Assembly: GCA_022749755.1 (NCBI GenBank) | Contig: CM040441.1 | Span: 24,908,254 to 24,972,253 of the forward strand | DNA length: 64,000 bases | Direction: 5' to 3' | DNA from: Azadirachta indica | Lineage: Eukaryota > Streptophyta > Magnoliopsida > Sapindales > Meliaceae | Part shown: piece by piece, positions 35,571-48,869 of the stretch | Layout of the letters: each line of letters opens with the position of its first letter | Position numbering within the stretch: position 1 is the first letter of the stretch | The notes under the pieces: model-generated | What the model was told of the DNA's origin: nothing | What the model saw: the letters and a program-made list of their open reading frames with translations, nothing else | Databases searched by the model: none | Translations under genes and position numbers: made by a program

Positions 35571-38500
35571 TGGTATCAAAGGAAGGTTTAAGAACTCATG
35601 ATTTTTCATTTGAAATTCTTAATTTTTCTATTATTCATGAAATCTAAAAATTAATTGGGAATTATTATGGCAAATTTATAATCACTAATTTAATTGTTTA
35701 GAATGTACTAATTGATAATTATAGAATTTAACTATAGAGTTGATATTATTTACTTGATGGCCATTTTTATGATTTCCTAATTGTAATTATTGTTTGTGAA
35801 TTTTTATGATTTCAAGATTGCAGTTATTTTTTGTGAATCCTTTATGATTTCTTTATTGCAATTATTGTTTGGGAATTCATTATTACGAATAAGGACCAAA
35901 GTTTTATATTATACATTATACAATAAGTTTACGCTATTTTGTATTTATTGGTTTATATTAAAATATCGCCTATTGAATATTTGGAATAATTGAAGAATTG
36001 ATAGAAGTTTGCTAAGATAACATAAAAATCTGTTTGTTATTCAAAAGTTTGTTATGCAATTACTGTTCATGCATGAAATCAATTCTCTTTCGAAGAAGGC
36101 TTATGATATATGATGAAATATAATTGAATTTGCTTTTGTTGTCATTACTATTATTAACTTATTTAATTTGTGCAACAATAATAAATAAATAAATTTATGA
36201 TGATATATTTGTTAGTCACCAAAGTGGCCAAATTATAGAATTTCATAAAATCCAAATTTGTAAAATATGTCAATTATGCATGAATATTGATGCTTATAAA
36301 TGATGCAATAGTTATATGATGATATTTTTTTTTGTGGATAAATTGAAGTTCAGAATTTTAAGACATTTACAAATCGTCCAAAGGTTGATTGGTAGTCTTA
36401 TAATTATTGAACATACTGTCGGTAATTTATATGCTCTTTTAGTTGTATTTACATATCCAAAGACACAAAATATTTCTAATTAGTGTATATGTGATTACCA
36501 AATTATTGAAAAACTTATTTAGCATCATTTATCTTTATTTTCTATGTCGTTATATCTCCCAAAGGAGAACATCAATATATATCCACTGTTAAATGTTTGA
36601 ATATGTGTTATATGTTTAATTTATAACACAAAGCATTAAATTTTTCTTGTACTACCTATTCCTATTTTTCTTCATTCACATGCTTCGTTTGTTCTAATGT
36701 TTAATGGACTTAATTTTCTGATGGATATGAATAAATCCAATTCCATTTAAGTGTTTTGGATCTTGATTTGTCACTTCAATTAGAGAAACCTGCTGCTATT
36801 ACTGATGCTAGTAGCAATAAGGAAAGAACTTTGCATGATGCTTGAGAAAGATCAAACAGGCTTAGATTGATATTTATGCGAATAAGTATAGCAAACAACA
36901 TCAAGTCTACTCTTCCCAAAACTGATAATGTTAAGGAATTTATGAAATTTGTGGAAGAAGGTTCTCAAACTATTGATAAATCACTTGCTGGGACATTAAT
37001 GGGTAATTTGACATCCATGAAGTTTGATGGTTCTCTTAGCATGCACGAGCATGTTATTGAAATGACAAACATTGAAAACAAAACTTAAGTCCTTAGAGAT
37101 GAATGTAGATGAGAATCTCCTTGTACATTTTATTATAAACTTATTACCTTTTGATTATGGTCCGTTCCAAATGAGCTATAACTCTATGAAAGACAAACGA
37201 AATACGAATAAACTTCACAATATGTTGGTTTAGGAAGAAACGAGACTTAAGAATAAAAAAACTCATTCTATTAACTTTTTAGCAATAAAGGAGCTGGAAA
37301 TAGAGTTGTAAGAAATAATGAAAAGGGCAAGCAAGAACCACTTGAGGTACGTGATTCATCTACCTAAATCCACAAAAAGGAATACAACAAATTGAAGTAT
37401 CGTTTCTTCTGTGAAAAATCTAGACACTTTTAGAAAGATTGTCTAAAATGTAAGGCATGGTTCGAAAAGAAAGGTAAGTCTATGACTTTTGTATGTTTCG
37501 AATCAAATTTGGCTGAAATTCCTTATAATACTTGATGGATTAATTTTGGTTGTACCATTCATGTTTTAAATACAATGGAGGGATTCTTTATGATCCAAAT
37601 CACAAATGTGAATGATAAGTTTGTTCTTATGGGGAATCGAGTTAAAGCTCCAGTTGAAGCTATTGGAACTTATCATTTGATTTTAGATACTGGACATTAT
37701 TTAGATTTTTGCAAACTCTTTATGTTATGTTCCTTCTATTTCTCGCAATTTAATTTCTTTGTCTAAATTAGATTTTGCTAGATACTTTTTAAATTTGGGA
37801 ATGAATGTTTTAGTTTGTTTAAATAAAATAATTTTATTGGTTCTGGTTTACTTTATGATAGTTTATGCAAATTGAAACTTGACAATGTTTTTGCTAAGAT
37901 TCTTTTAACCTTGCATTATAATGTTGGAACAAAAATGTAGTTTAGTAAATGAACATTCAACTTACTTATGGCATAAATGTCTAGGTCACATTTCTAAAGA
38001 AAGATTGGAAAGATTGGTAAAGAATTATATCGATCCAGACTTGGATTTTGCTGATCTTGGTATTTTTGTGGATTGCATTAAGGAAAAACAAACAAAATAC
38101 ACAAAGAAAAAAGGCACATGAAGCAAACAACTTTTTGAAATAATACATACTGGTATTTGTGGGCCTTTTGATGTTTCATCTTTAGGAGAAAAAATATTTT
38201 ATGACCTTTATTGATAACTTTTCACATTATGGTTATATCTATTTGTTCAATGAAAAATCTCAATCAGTAGATGCCTTCAAGAGATTTATTACTGAGGTTG
38301 AAGGAAATATTAGATAAAAATGTAAAAATTGTTAGGTTTAATAGAAGTGGTGAATTTTATGGAAAAAATGATGAAACCGGATAATATTTAGGCCCATTTG
38401 CAAATTTCTTGAAAAAACTGGCATTTTTGCTCAAGACACTATGATAGAACACCACAACAAAATAGTATAGCAAAAAGCGTAATCATAGTTGATTAGACAT

Positions 38501-39430
38501 GATTAGGAATATGTTAATTAATTCATCTTTACTCATTTCATTAACGATGCATGCATTAAAAAATGCCATGTATTTGTTAAATAGAGTTCCTATTAAAGTA
38601 GTTCTTAAGACTCCTTTTGAATTGTGGACTACTAGAAAACTCAGTTTAAGACATTTTCATATTTGGGGTTACCCAGCAGAAGTAAGGATTTATAATCCAT
38701 ATAAAAAGACGTTGGATTCAATAACAACTAGTGGTTTCTTTATTTGTTATCTTGAAAAATCTAAAGAGTATAGATTTTATTGTCCTAATCATAGTACGAG
38801 AATTATTGAAACTGGAAATACTAGGTTCACTAAGAATGGTGAAGTTAATGAGTAAAGAACCACAAAAGGTAGAAATTCAAGAAGTTAGAGTAGAAGTTCC
38901 TTTACCCTCAACTTCTTCTTCTGAAGTTGTTCTTCTTCCAATTGTTGAACATATGAACAATGAGTAAGACCAACAAATGAATGATCAAACAGACTATAAT
39001 AAAGATAATGTTAATGAACGTACAGTAAAAAAATCACAAGAAATAGCATTAAAAAGGTCACAAATATAAAGAAGATAGGTTATTTCTGATGATTATGTAG
39101 TATATCTACAAGAGTCAAAATTTGACTTAGGAATAAGTGAAGATCCAGTTACGTTTTCACAAGCCATTGAATATGCTAATTCTTCTAAATGGATAGATGC
39201 TATGAAGGATGAGTTGAAATATATGGAGCATAATGAAGTTTGGAATATTTAAAGATTGTAAGAGAGTTGGGTGTAAATAGATTTTTAAAGCTAAACGTGA
39301 CTTAAATACTAATATTGAACAATACAAAGTTAGACCTGTTGTCAAAGATTTTATTCAAAGTGATTGTGTTAACTATAAAGAGACGTTTTCACTGGTCTCT
39401 AAGAAAGATTCTTTTAGCTTTATTACAAAA
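35571..39430 (+). mobile_element. Decayed Ty1/copia retrotransposon (TNT1-like), RT truncated
   Basis: A primer-binding site TGGTATCAAAGG is at 35571; the 5' LTR probably covers about 35140-35566 (TGTTGACATG at 35141) but I cannot verify it without its partner. A UBN2-type gag follows (KSTLPKTDNVKEFMKFVEEG, 36900-36960), then a zinc knuckle (CRFC-like, 37410-37450), protease/GAG-pre-integrase (LWHKCLGHISKERLERLVKN at 37965), integrase (38150-38600) and its C-terminal part (LNRVPIKVVLKTPFELW, then FHIWGYPAEVRIYNPYKK). The start of the reverse transcriptase (SSKWIDAMKDELKYMEHNEVW, 39180) breaks off near 39430, before the catalytic YVDD. Stops and frameshifts throughout. No 3' LTR found. Confidence 0.8.
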
Positions 39431-39513
39431 CTCTAAATATCAATTGCTTGTAAAGATATCGATATTTCAAAAATAGACGTGGTAAGTAAAAGGTATCAAC
39501 TTTAATATCAAAC

Positions 39514-39845
39514 TAGTTGTTCTATTAAGATGAAACAAAATCATTTTCTAAATAAATAGTATAACTATTTTTTATCCGACCAAAAGAAATCACTTTTTAA
39601 ATAAATAAACAATTCGTTTTCTTTTATTAAATAAAAATAATTCACTTTTTAAAAAAATAGTAAAATTGTTGTCTTATTTAATAAAATTAAATCACTTTTT
39701 AATTAAAAAGTAAAATTGTTAGTCTTTATTAAATCAAACAGTCACTTTTTATTTAAATAGTAAAATCTTTGTCTTATTTAATCATATTAAATCTCTTTTA
39801 ATTAAATAGTAAAATCATTTTCTTTATTAAATAAATAGTAATTAA
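39514..39845. repeat. AT-rich tandem repeat, ~57-base unit
   Basis: About six imperfect copies of a unit containing TCACTTTTTAAATAAATAGT followed by AAAATTGTTGTCTTATTTAA and ATAAAATTAAA. It begins just after the point where the copia element is truncated. Confidence 0.6.
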
Positions 39846-41003
39846 GCCCTCAAAAACATTTTATTAACTAATTTATCCTTTTCTCAAGTAGTACTTGGTA
39901 CTTTTTAATTTTGTCATAATATGTACATGTGAAGAAACAAAATTGTTGACTGAGAAAATAGCTATTAATTAATTTAAACAATTAATGAATTAATGAATCT
40001 TTAATTATGCAATCTTATTCTCTACCTTCAATAATTAACTATATTTTATGTGGGATTTATTCGTACATTAATTTTGAGTAAGAAGAAAAAGACTGTTTGT
40101 AGCAACTTGTCAACATTAACATGGACAAATCAATGAAAATATTAAGTGATTAAGTTTAAAATAACTCTATTATATTTAATTGAATGATTAATTAAGTTTT
40201 CAGTGGTATATTTTATATAAAAATGGAAGCAATGAGATTTGTAATTGAGGACATTTGCCAAATTCAATAAAATAAATATTGAGAATTTAAAAGAGTTTGT
40301 TGCAAGAATTTTTTGCTTGTTTACGATTTTTTAAAAATAGGAAGTGAAAAAGTAAAGCACGAGGAGAAGTCTAACAATAATTTTTTATTCGATAATAATG
40401 TGCATCATCTCTATAAGTGGCAAAACTAGTTGTGCTGGTCTGAACTCACACAACCCAATCTATTAATAAACAAAACCCTAATTAATTAGCTAATTAAGGT
40501 GCTAGCCCAATTCTTTTGCAATTTAGAAATACATAAAATATTCACTAATTTCAATGTTCTCAACTGAGAAAATATTTGAATAAACTATAGAAGTTAAAGA
40601 GCTGACAATATGCATTATACTTTGTTTTATGTGACTAGCAAAAAAGTAAAACTAAAGAACTAACAACAAATTTGCAAACTAATATGAAAACAATCTAAAT
40701 AATAATCCACCGATGATGTGTTAGTAATAATCTCACACAAAATCTAATTGGCAGCAAAAAACAAATTAGCTAGCAACTTACAAGGGTAACAAGGTGCGAA
40801 GACAAGTTTGTATTTGACAATAATCTCTTATAGCAGTAAACATAATGTATATTAATTAGTTAGGATAGGAGCCTAATTAAGCTGCTTATAACAAATTAGA
40901 TTCAATTATGCCAATAACTACAAACTACTAGCACAAAATAATTAGGAGTATAAGGTACTATAGATAGAATAAACTAATTAATTATCTTGTTTGCATTTGA
41001 AAT
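39846..41003. other. Gene-free stretch
   Basis: AT-rich DNA without coding signature; no repeat family recognised. Confidence 0.5.
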
Positions 41004-41930
41004 TCAAGTGCTTCCTTTTACAGTTTGCTTAAGAAAACGAACAAATGGTATAAATATTTCCACCCTTGTAACATTATAGTTTGCCTTGAGGTCAAAGCGT
41101 GTCCAAATTTTGTTATTCTTTGATTCCATTACCTCATTCAAGATAGTTGATCCCATTCCTTTAATAAAGTCAGCTAGTTTCAAAAAGAAATCATGTTCCT
41201 CATAAAGCATCTTTACAAGTATTTGTCAAGGTGGTTTAAATCATTAATTATAACAGAACAACCCATATGTTGTGAACCAACTTCAAAGACCCATGTTGTC
41301 CCTTCTTCAAAGTTATCGTTAAATGATTAACATGTTTGTTCACACTTTGCAAGAACAACATGTGGTGGATGGTCCGTTCTAAAAGTGCCTTTATGCTACA
41401 TTTTGTCACATTTTAGTATAATTTCTCGTAACTCTTTTATAGGATCTTGAATCAATTGACAATCCTTTGGCCTAGGACAATGACTCTTTCTCAATCTAAG
41501 TCTTTTTCTATTTGTTTTAATTGTTTCACTATTTCTCCTAGAATATGTAGCCTCACCACTATGAATTTGCTTCACCCAAGAATTAATATAGAATCTACTA
41601 ATTACAGAGTTGTTTAAGAGCAATTTTCTTCATTATCCTTGCTATACGTACACTGAAAAAAAAAAAATTCACTAAAGACATTTAAGTACGCTCAACTGAA
41701 TTATGTCTATTAGCAAGCAAACAACGAAATCTTCATTAAAGAGACTACTTCTAGAATCTACTCCCAAATTGTCAAACAAGTCTCCATTTTCTCTGATTGT
41801 GATGCAACAAAGCTATCGTCATTTGATCACTTGTTAACATTATTAAAAGCACAATCAACTGCATTTGCCAAGATTTGTTGTTCCTTTGACTTAAAGTTGC
41901 TGCAACCGACACTTGACTGATCAACAGCAG
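41004..41930 (-). pseudogene. LHW-type bHLH transcription factor relic
   Basis: Minus-strand fragments match the C-terminal half of LONESOME HIGHWAY-like bHLH proteins, which act in vascular and root development as partners of TMO5-type factors. In order: a serine-rich stretch (KSKEQQILANAVDCAFNNVN near 41900), the basic region and helix 1 (NRKRLRLRKS, PRPKDCQLIQDPIKELREI), after a frameshift helix 2 (KCSIKALLERTIHHMLFLQ, then SVNKHVNHL), after another shift a FEEGTTWVFEVGSQHMGCSV segment, and finally the ACT-like C-terminus (IKGMGSTILNEVMESKNNKI then WTRFDLKANYNVTRVEIF). Several frameshifts and stops make it non-functional. The segments are contiguous without introns, which suggests a retrocopy, but I cannot confirm a poly(A) tail or target duplication. 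Confidence 0.7.
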
Positions 41931-43289
41931 CTGATTGTTAAAGGTGTTGATTCAAATAAATAGGTTCTCTTATAAAATAAATCTGAATAACAAAATTTGC
42001 AATTAAAAAATTAAATCAATTTGCATAATTGTCCTGATACAGACTTGATATAGATGTTGTTGAGCACCGGTGTGTTGGAAAGATAGCCTAATCTATGGTG
42101 ACTATGGAGGTTGCAGCGACATATGAAGAGGTTCGCTTGACTGCAGCGGTTGTTGATCAATAACTGGTTGTTGATATGGGTGCATTGGTGTGCTGGTGAA
42201 GAACAAAGAAAGAGTAGACGTTACCATGATTAGTGGTAAGACTTTGCAAAGAGCACCAGCGATTGCAAACTAAAAATTTAGGGTTACTATGCACAATTAT
42301 TGTATATAGATGCTCTTTTAAAAAGTGACATGCTTTTTTTTTTTTAAATCAAAGTAATATATTTTTAAATAATGAGGAAGGATGTGGGAGAAACAAAAGA
42401 AGCTTAAAGGCAAAGTACTAAAGTTATAAAATAATTGCAGGAGTAGCATTAGAAATTCATCAACAGGAAGCCAAAAACAGATAGCAAACTTCAAAATATG
42501 AACCAAGCAATAGAGGAGAATGACCTTAGCAACAGCAAACCAAAAAGTGACATGGCTAGAAAAAATATGGTTTTTTCAAATGACATGATCAAAATAGTTT
42601 TGAATTTTTGACGATAAATTATAGGCGTTACTTAGTTGTTGGCACAAACATTTTCTGCAAAAATATTGTCATTATCAACCACATCTTAGACTATTTGTCA
42701 CGGCCATTTAATTGTAAAAAATATATAACTCTTTTTCTCTTCTTCCCAGTATCGTAATTTAAAACAATTGAAAATAGTTAGCTGAAAAAAGATATTTTTC
42801 TTGTAATGTTAATTTATTGTTCGCATAAAATTACAAATTTTAAAAATATAAAATTTAAACAAATTGATTTTCATCAATAGAAACATTTACGGAATTATTT
42901 TTTTCCATTTCTAATTTCAATTTCAATTTCATCCCCCGATTCTGAATTCTTTTTTCTACATCTCAATCTGTAAGAAGTAATACACTAAGTAATTTTTCAT
43001 CTCATGCATTAGCTTTACTTTCTCCCCAGGAAGAGAGAGAGATTGGAGAAATTATGAAGAGAATGAGAGGAAGTTGATGATGAAATGAAGGCAAGGCTTA
43101 AAAGTTATGTTGAGGAAAAGGTAGTGGTGGGGACTGAATGTTAGGTGGGAGAAGATGATTTGGAGATATTATGACAATCCAGCTCTGCAATTTAGCTAAG
43201 TGACAAGATTGGATATGTAATTTTCTTATGGAGCACATGAAGATGGGGTGTCCTTTTATCCTTTTCCTATTGAGCGGATAACTCCTCAC
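41931..43289. other. Gene-free region 3' of the first CYP76 relic
   Basis: Includes a locally GC-richer part (42030-42280) without a recognisable frame. The 69-codon frame at 43098-43307 (minus) is only the read-through of the P450 relic into its former intron. The second P450 exon expected here is absent. Confidence 0.5.
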
Positions 43290-44171
43290 CAGAAGCAGAT
43301 GTTTCATATTAGTGGAAGTGAATTCAGAATTATTTTCTTCAACAAGATCTAGGAGTGAATCTAATACATCGCTGCTCTGTTTAGACTTGGCGGAGGAAGA
43401 CCTTGCTTGTAATTTCTCATTGATGATACCATCAATATTTTTAATACTCTGTCGAAATAACTAGTGAGCCGTTTGCGTGATCCTTGTGGATCAAATAATC
43501 GGAGGACCGGGAAAAAGTCTGCAACATTAGGACTCCCAATTTCTTTCATTACACAGCATACAAGCTCGTTGAAACTTTTAGACAGATCATGAGAATGATG
43601 GTTAACTACATCAATAGAGAATAAAGTATTTGATATAGAATTAAGAAATGCCGTGAAGACCGCTTGACCAATATCAACAGCAGAACCACTACTGCAATTC
43701 TCTTGCAAATAATCAAGTAGTTCTCGTACCTTTTTCCGCCGTATGGCTTCGCTGGCATCCAGCCGTCTTGAGGAGAAAATTTGAATAGCACATACTCTCC
43801 TAAGAGTCCTCCAGAGATCTGAGACAGGCAGCCATCCCATGGAAAATTTGTGGTGATCGAATGCTCGAGGGCTGTCTGGGATTGTTCTGCTAGATAACGC
43901 CAGGTCATGCGTGTTTAATGACAATGGTGGTTAGGCTACCAAGCTTGAGGGTCATTATGGGTCCGTAAGTTCTTGAGAGATAAGTAAGTGCTTCGTGAGG
44001 CTGCTTTACAACCTCGTGAATGTTTCCGATGATTGGGTGAGGCCGAGGCCCCGGTGGCAGATTCACCGGACCAAGTTTCCGGGCAGCTAAACTTTTGGTT
44101 AGGAAATGAATGCAAGTACTCGATACAAAGGATAGTACAATCAGTAGTAATAATAGGTAGTAGGACTCCAT
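43290..44171 (-). pseudogene. CYP76-type cytochrome P450 relic, exon 1 only
   Basis: The first exon of a P450 paralogous to the intact gene at 46215-47911: N-terminal membrane anchor, LPPGPRPHPIIGN proline hinge, TYGPIMTLKLGSLTTIVI, then DIGQAVFTAFLNSISNTLFS and GSPNVADFFPVLRLFDPQGS. Lesions visible: an out-of-frame deletion of about 30 bases near 43920 that removes the SSPEMAKEVF-equivalent residues, and a one-base deletion near 43433 (ATCAATATT versus ATCAAATATT in the paralogues). The splice donor after the LLL codons is intact (CTG|GTGAGG) but no second exon with the heme-binding region follows. Dead on three counts. Confidence 0.88.
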
Positions 44172-46214
44172 TTTCAAGCGATATTGCCAATTTGTACAGT
44201 GAGATGGATATGTATATATAGAGGGAGAGACATGCTTTTAGAAAAATTTGGCGTCATATGTTCCATCATCTGATCATCAGTTCGTCAAAATATGCCTGCC
44301 GATATACAGTTGTTGCATTTTAATTTGTCATCTTTTTTCAGAATATATTCTATTTTATAAAATGGCGTATGTTTGCAAAGAGGACGAGAAAAATCACCAA
44401 TCCCGTTTTGCGACGTGTTAATGATGAGGAAACTAGCGGCGGAGATAAATTGATTTTTAATTAATTCAGAATTTGAAGCAGAACATATTCTTGATTTTTA
44501 ATTAATTGTTGATGTTCTACCCACACTAGAAAGATCAAAGTCAGCAATCACAGATCAGACGAGTGAGATCTCACCCACGAATTGCGCCTATAAAAGAGTC
44601 TAGTTGCCCGTATCCTTTCTATAAAAGAGTGAGATCAGACGATGGATGGATCTTTGTAATTCCATCGATCGAGAATGCAAAGGTAACTCTGTATTGTAGA
44701 GCATCACCTTGTTCATCTACATTTTAATTAAGTCTATTGTCTATACTCTTTAGAATTTTGCAAATGCAGTAGGCAAAAATTTGACATCATGGCAAGTGTA
44801 TTTCTTCCTGGAGGAGGCACCACCGGAAGTTAAAAAAAAGGACGTGGGCTTTATAAATATATCTTTTTGTTTTCTTTTTCCTTTCTTCTTCTTTTTTTTT
44901 TAATTTGCACCTTTATAAAAGCTAATTGGTGGTTTCTAGGAGGGAATGGTACATGAATATCTTTTTTTTGGGTCATTATTATAACTATTTAAACAAATTA
45001 AAATGAATATTGTTATAAATTAAGATTATTGATGGCAAAAATAAGTTAATTTTGATGATTCCCTTGTACGTATGTTTGTGGTGACCGACGAGCGAAATGC
45101 TATAATTAATTTAAATCTAAAGCTAATGAAATTTAAGAGATAGCATAGAAAAAGTCTACGAGTTAAATTCATTTGTACATCTCAATTTTTATTTAATATT
45201 TTTCTTCATGAGTGTGATTCACAATTGATGTAACAAAATCCTAGGTCCTTCCTAACTTCGGCCAACTCCTATTAAAAAAAAAAAAAAAGAATCCGTGATT
45301 TCGTGCATAATTTTCATTCGGCTTTGAAGAAGCTTGCAGATGATATTGATCGGTTTGATTAATGTTTAATTATTTCACAATAGAATATTTTGACGGTTAA
45401 TTTCTTCAGTCACTATTACGATTTTGGGCAAGATTGATGGGTTTTAAATTTTAAGAGCTCTAATATATATAAATATATTTTACACACACACGTATGAAAT
45501 GAGAAAAGGAAAAACTTTCAAAATTCGAAGCTAACTTGGATACAAAAGGAGTTTAGTGGATCTTTCTCTAGTTAAGCCTAGTCATATATTGCTAAATCTA
45601 GCCATGTTAACTCTTTATATATTGCTAATATTGTCGTGATTTTAATTATATTATTATTATTATGCGCTTATGTACGTACATTTTATCTTCTTAACCACTG
45701 GATGGATCCACAGCATTGTTATATTTTGAATTACGGGCATACATATAGGACAAGTTTGGCATACGGATCCACATTGAATCAATCAATCAAGGTCTTATAC
45801 CTGGGCACTTTCTTCTTGTTGCACTGAATAAAAATAATAAAATACATAAAAAAAAAAAAATTGTATATGGGCAATGCTTTTCTCCTGATTTATGCAACTA
45901 TACGAATATCTCTTGTATCTAAATTCGATCTTATTTGCACAGACAAAATGATTATATTTTTAGCCATTATTATATCATACTAAGTACAATAAAAATATTA
46001 AATTTATTACAATCACCAAATTCACCGGCGCACAAGAACTGATAGATTGATGTCTCTTTTGGACAGTATACAACTTATTTATTTTAACCATTAACAGAAA
46101 CATCCTGAGAGGGAAACTATATTAAGGATAACAAACGCATGTTTAATTGCGCAAATTAAATGTCGTCACATTCCAAGCAATTTAACCTAGGGTCCCCAAG
46201 ATTGGATTAAAGAG
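44172..46214. other. Upstream of the CYP76 relic and downstream flank of the intact CYP76
   Basis: 45220-45950 is alignable with 52420-52915 downstream of the other P450 relic (shared GATGTAACAAAATCC, GGCTTTGAA(G/A)A(A/G)GCTT, GGAATAAAAAT-like and CAGACAAAA phrases), so it belongs to the duplicated P450 unit. Nothing else is recognised; no ORF of note. Confidence 0.55.
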
Positions 46215-46832
46215 TCACACTTTAACAGGAATAACCATCAGAGGTTCAGCCTTGTGTAATGTTTCGCCAAACTTCTCACTCATATCGATATCTTCGGGTT
46301 TCAAACCACCTGCAAGTTTCCAATCGAAGGTATAAATAAGCGATGCCAATATCAAATGCAGCATTCTGTGAGCCAACGATAAACCGGGACAAATCCTCTT
46401 TCCTGCTCCAAACGGAATAAGCTCAAAGTCTCGGCCTTTCACATCAATTTCGCTTTCTAGAAACCTTTCTGGCATAAATGAATATGCATTCGGCCATATG
46501 TTCGAATCTCGTCCCATGGCCCATACATTTGTAAATATTTGTGCATTTTTTGGCACCCGGAAGCCGAGGATATTTATTTCAGTTTCGGTTTTACGGGGTG
46601 CGAGAAATGGGCCTGGTGCGTGCAACCGGAAGGTCTCTTTCACTATTGCCTGTAAGTAAGGGAACTTCGTAATCTCAAACTCTCCAACTTTGTCTATCCC
46701 TTCCTTCCCAAGTAATTCTCTAAGCTCTGCTTGAGCTTTTGCTAGTACTTCGGGGTTGCGTAGTAATTCCGTCATTGCCCACTCTACTGTCCTTGATGTG
46801 GAATCGATACCTCCAAAAAATAAGTCCTGATC

Positions 46833-46876
<44 letters not shown>

Positions 46877-47911
46877 TAGTGTTAGAGGATACAATAAAAA
46901 GCACTCATAAAATTAAACGGAACTAAGGATACAAATAATAAAACCAGTTTCAAAATTTCATACCATTAATTTGAGTTATTAGTTCAGATAACTAGTACTC
47001 CTTACCAGAAGTAAATGTTTCATATCAGGCAAACTGAATTCAGAATTATTTTCCTCAAGAAGATCCAGGAGTGCATCTAACACATCGTTGCTATCTTCAG
47101 CCTCAGTCGAAGAAGCCCTTAATTGTAACCTTTCATTGATGATACCATCAAATATTGTTAATACTTTGTCAAAGTAACCAGTCAGCCGTTTGCGTGATCC
47201 TTGTGGGTCAAGAAATCGAAGGAGTGGGAAAAAATCTGCAACATTAGGACTCCCAATTTCTTCCATCACGCCATGCGCAAGCTCGTTAAAAGTTTGAGAT
47301 GTATGAGAATGATAATGAGCTAAATCAATAGAGAATAAAGTGTATGATATAGAATTAAGAATTGCAGTAAAGGCAGCTTGACCAATATCAACAGCACAAC
47401 CACTATTGCAATTCTCTTGAAGATAGTCTAGTAGTTGTTGTTGAATCTTTTTCCGGCGCATAGATTGGTTGGCGTCCAGGCGTTTACTGGTGAACATTTG
47501 AACAGCGCAAACTTTCCTAAGATTCTTCCAAGCAGGTGACACAGCTGGCAGCCATGCAATGGAAACCTTGTGGTGGTCAAGTGCTCGAAGGCTATCTGGG
47601 ATTGGTCTGCCAGACACGACTTGATCGTGTGTGTGGAATACTTCTTTGGCCATTTCTGGAGAGGAAATAACTATGGTGGTTAAGCTACCTAGCTTGAGAG
47701 TCATTATGGGTCCATAAGTTTTTGAGAGTTTTGTAAGTGTTTCATGAGGCTTTTTTCCAAGCTCGAGAATGTTTCCGATTATCGGATAAGGCCGGGGCCC
47801 CGGGGGCAAGCTAGTTGCCCGACTAAATTTCCGAGCAGCTAGAGTCTTGGTTAGGAAATGAAAACAAGCCCACATAAAGGATATTAGAAGCATTAGAGAT
47901 AGGTTGTCCAT
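46215..47911 (-). CDS. Cytochrome P450, CYP76 family (geraniol 8-hydroxylase-like), intact
   Basis: Two exons, 47911-47006 and 46826-46215, separated by a short phase-0 GT-AG intron, encode 505 residues, the normal length for the A-type plant P450s of CYP76. Visible elements: N-terminal membrane anchor (residues 4-20), proline hinge PPGPRP (36-41), I-helix GGIDSTS (307-313; the usual form is AGTDTTS), the ExxR pair E366/R369 (KETFR), PERF (421-424) and the heme loop FGAGKRICPG with the Cys ligand at 448. CYP76 enzymes work at the ER membrane with a CPR partner and oxidise monoterpenols or related small molecules; the substrate here is unknown. It is the only undamaged member of a three-copy array. 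Start at 47911 (MDNLSL) agrees with both relics; the frame stays open upstream but without a better start. Confidence 0.9.
46833..46875. repeat. Compound (AT)n(AG)n microsatellite in the CYP76 intron
   Basis: An (AT) run of about 22 bases passes directly into an (AG) run of about 20 bases. It lies just beyond the 3' splice site on the intron side, so length changes could move the polypyrimidine tract relative to exon 2. Confidence 0.9.
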
Positions 47912-48005
47912 TTTCACAAGTCCAGATGGCAACGGGGAGAAGAAAAATAAAAAATAATAAAAAAATTGTTTTAATTTAATTGAGAATTTCAATGCATATA
48001 TATAT

Positions 48006-48014
48006 ATATTTATA
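48006..48014 (-). promoter_or_regulatory. Probable TATA box of the intact CYP76
   Basis: On the minus strand CTATATAAATA occurs about 100 bases upstream of the start codon at 47911. An (AT)n stretch follows immediately, so the exact element is uncertain. Confidence 0.5.
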
Positions 48015-48869
48015 TAGTCTCCATATATAACTTCTCTTCTTGTCTCGTCCACGCATTTAAACCAGAATGTGCTGTGAAATTGAGTTGGTAAACTAATTAA
48101 ATTTATCCACTGTTACCCCAGTTTGCTTTAATTGGATGAATTTAACTAGTATTTGGTAATTAAATATATTTGTTTTTTTTTAACTTAAATCAACAAAATT
48201 TTAAGATAAGGTTTGAGTAATTTTATCAATTTTTTTATAAAAATATGTTGTCTTGCAAATACTTATATATTTACTTTTCAAAAAATTAACTAAATTATGT
48301 TCATATAGTTTTTATTTATGCTTTTGTGTCAAAATTATTTTATTCCGTCACGTCTGATTATATAGTTAACATTTATTATTTAGAAGGATACAAATATAAA
48401 AGTATTAATTTTTATTTTTTATTTTTAAATTCCTTAATATTTGTATTTATATTTGAATGCAAGAAATAAATATATAATTTAGATTCAAAATTCAAATATA
48501 CTTAGATTTTAGATTTTTAGATTTTCAGTTAAAAAATAAGTACTACTTGGTATCTATTTGCTTTTGTTTTGTTAAAATGGTCTTTTTTTTGCTAATGATA
48601 AAAATCTCCTTTTCTTCATATCGTTTTATTGACATCGGAGGTATGATTTTGAAAATTAAAGAAAAATCTATTTTTTAATTTTATTATGAGAAACCTAAAT
48701 TTTAAATTTTTTAAAAGCTTAAATTATGTGAAATATCTTTATTTATTTTAAACATTTTACATTATTTCCTCGTAGCACAACTTTAAAAACTTGTTTACTA
48801 AATTTGTTGGCAAAAATAATTTAATTTTAAGACACCCTTCAACATTGGCAACTAAAAAAGAGTGAGTTG

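Noticed and set aside
46827..46904. N-terminal extension of CYP76 exon 2 through the microsatellite
   Set aside because: The frame runs through the intron (AT/AG repeat encoding YIYIYI and SLSLSL); the acceptor before GACTTATTTTTTGG gives the family's normal exon.
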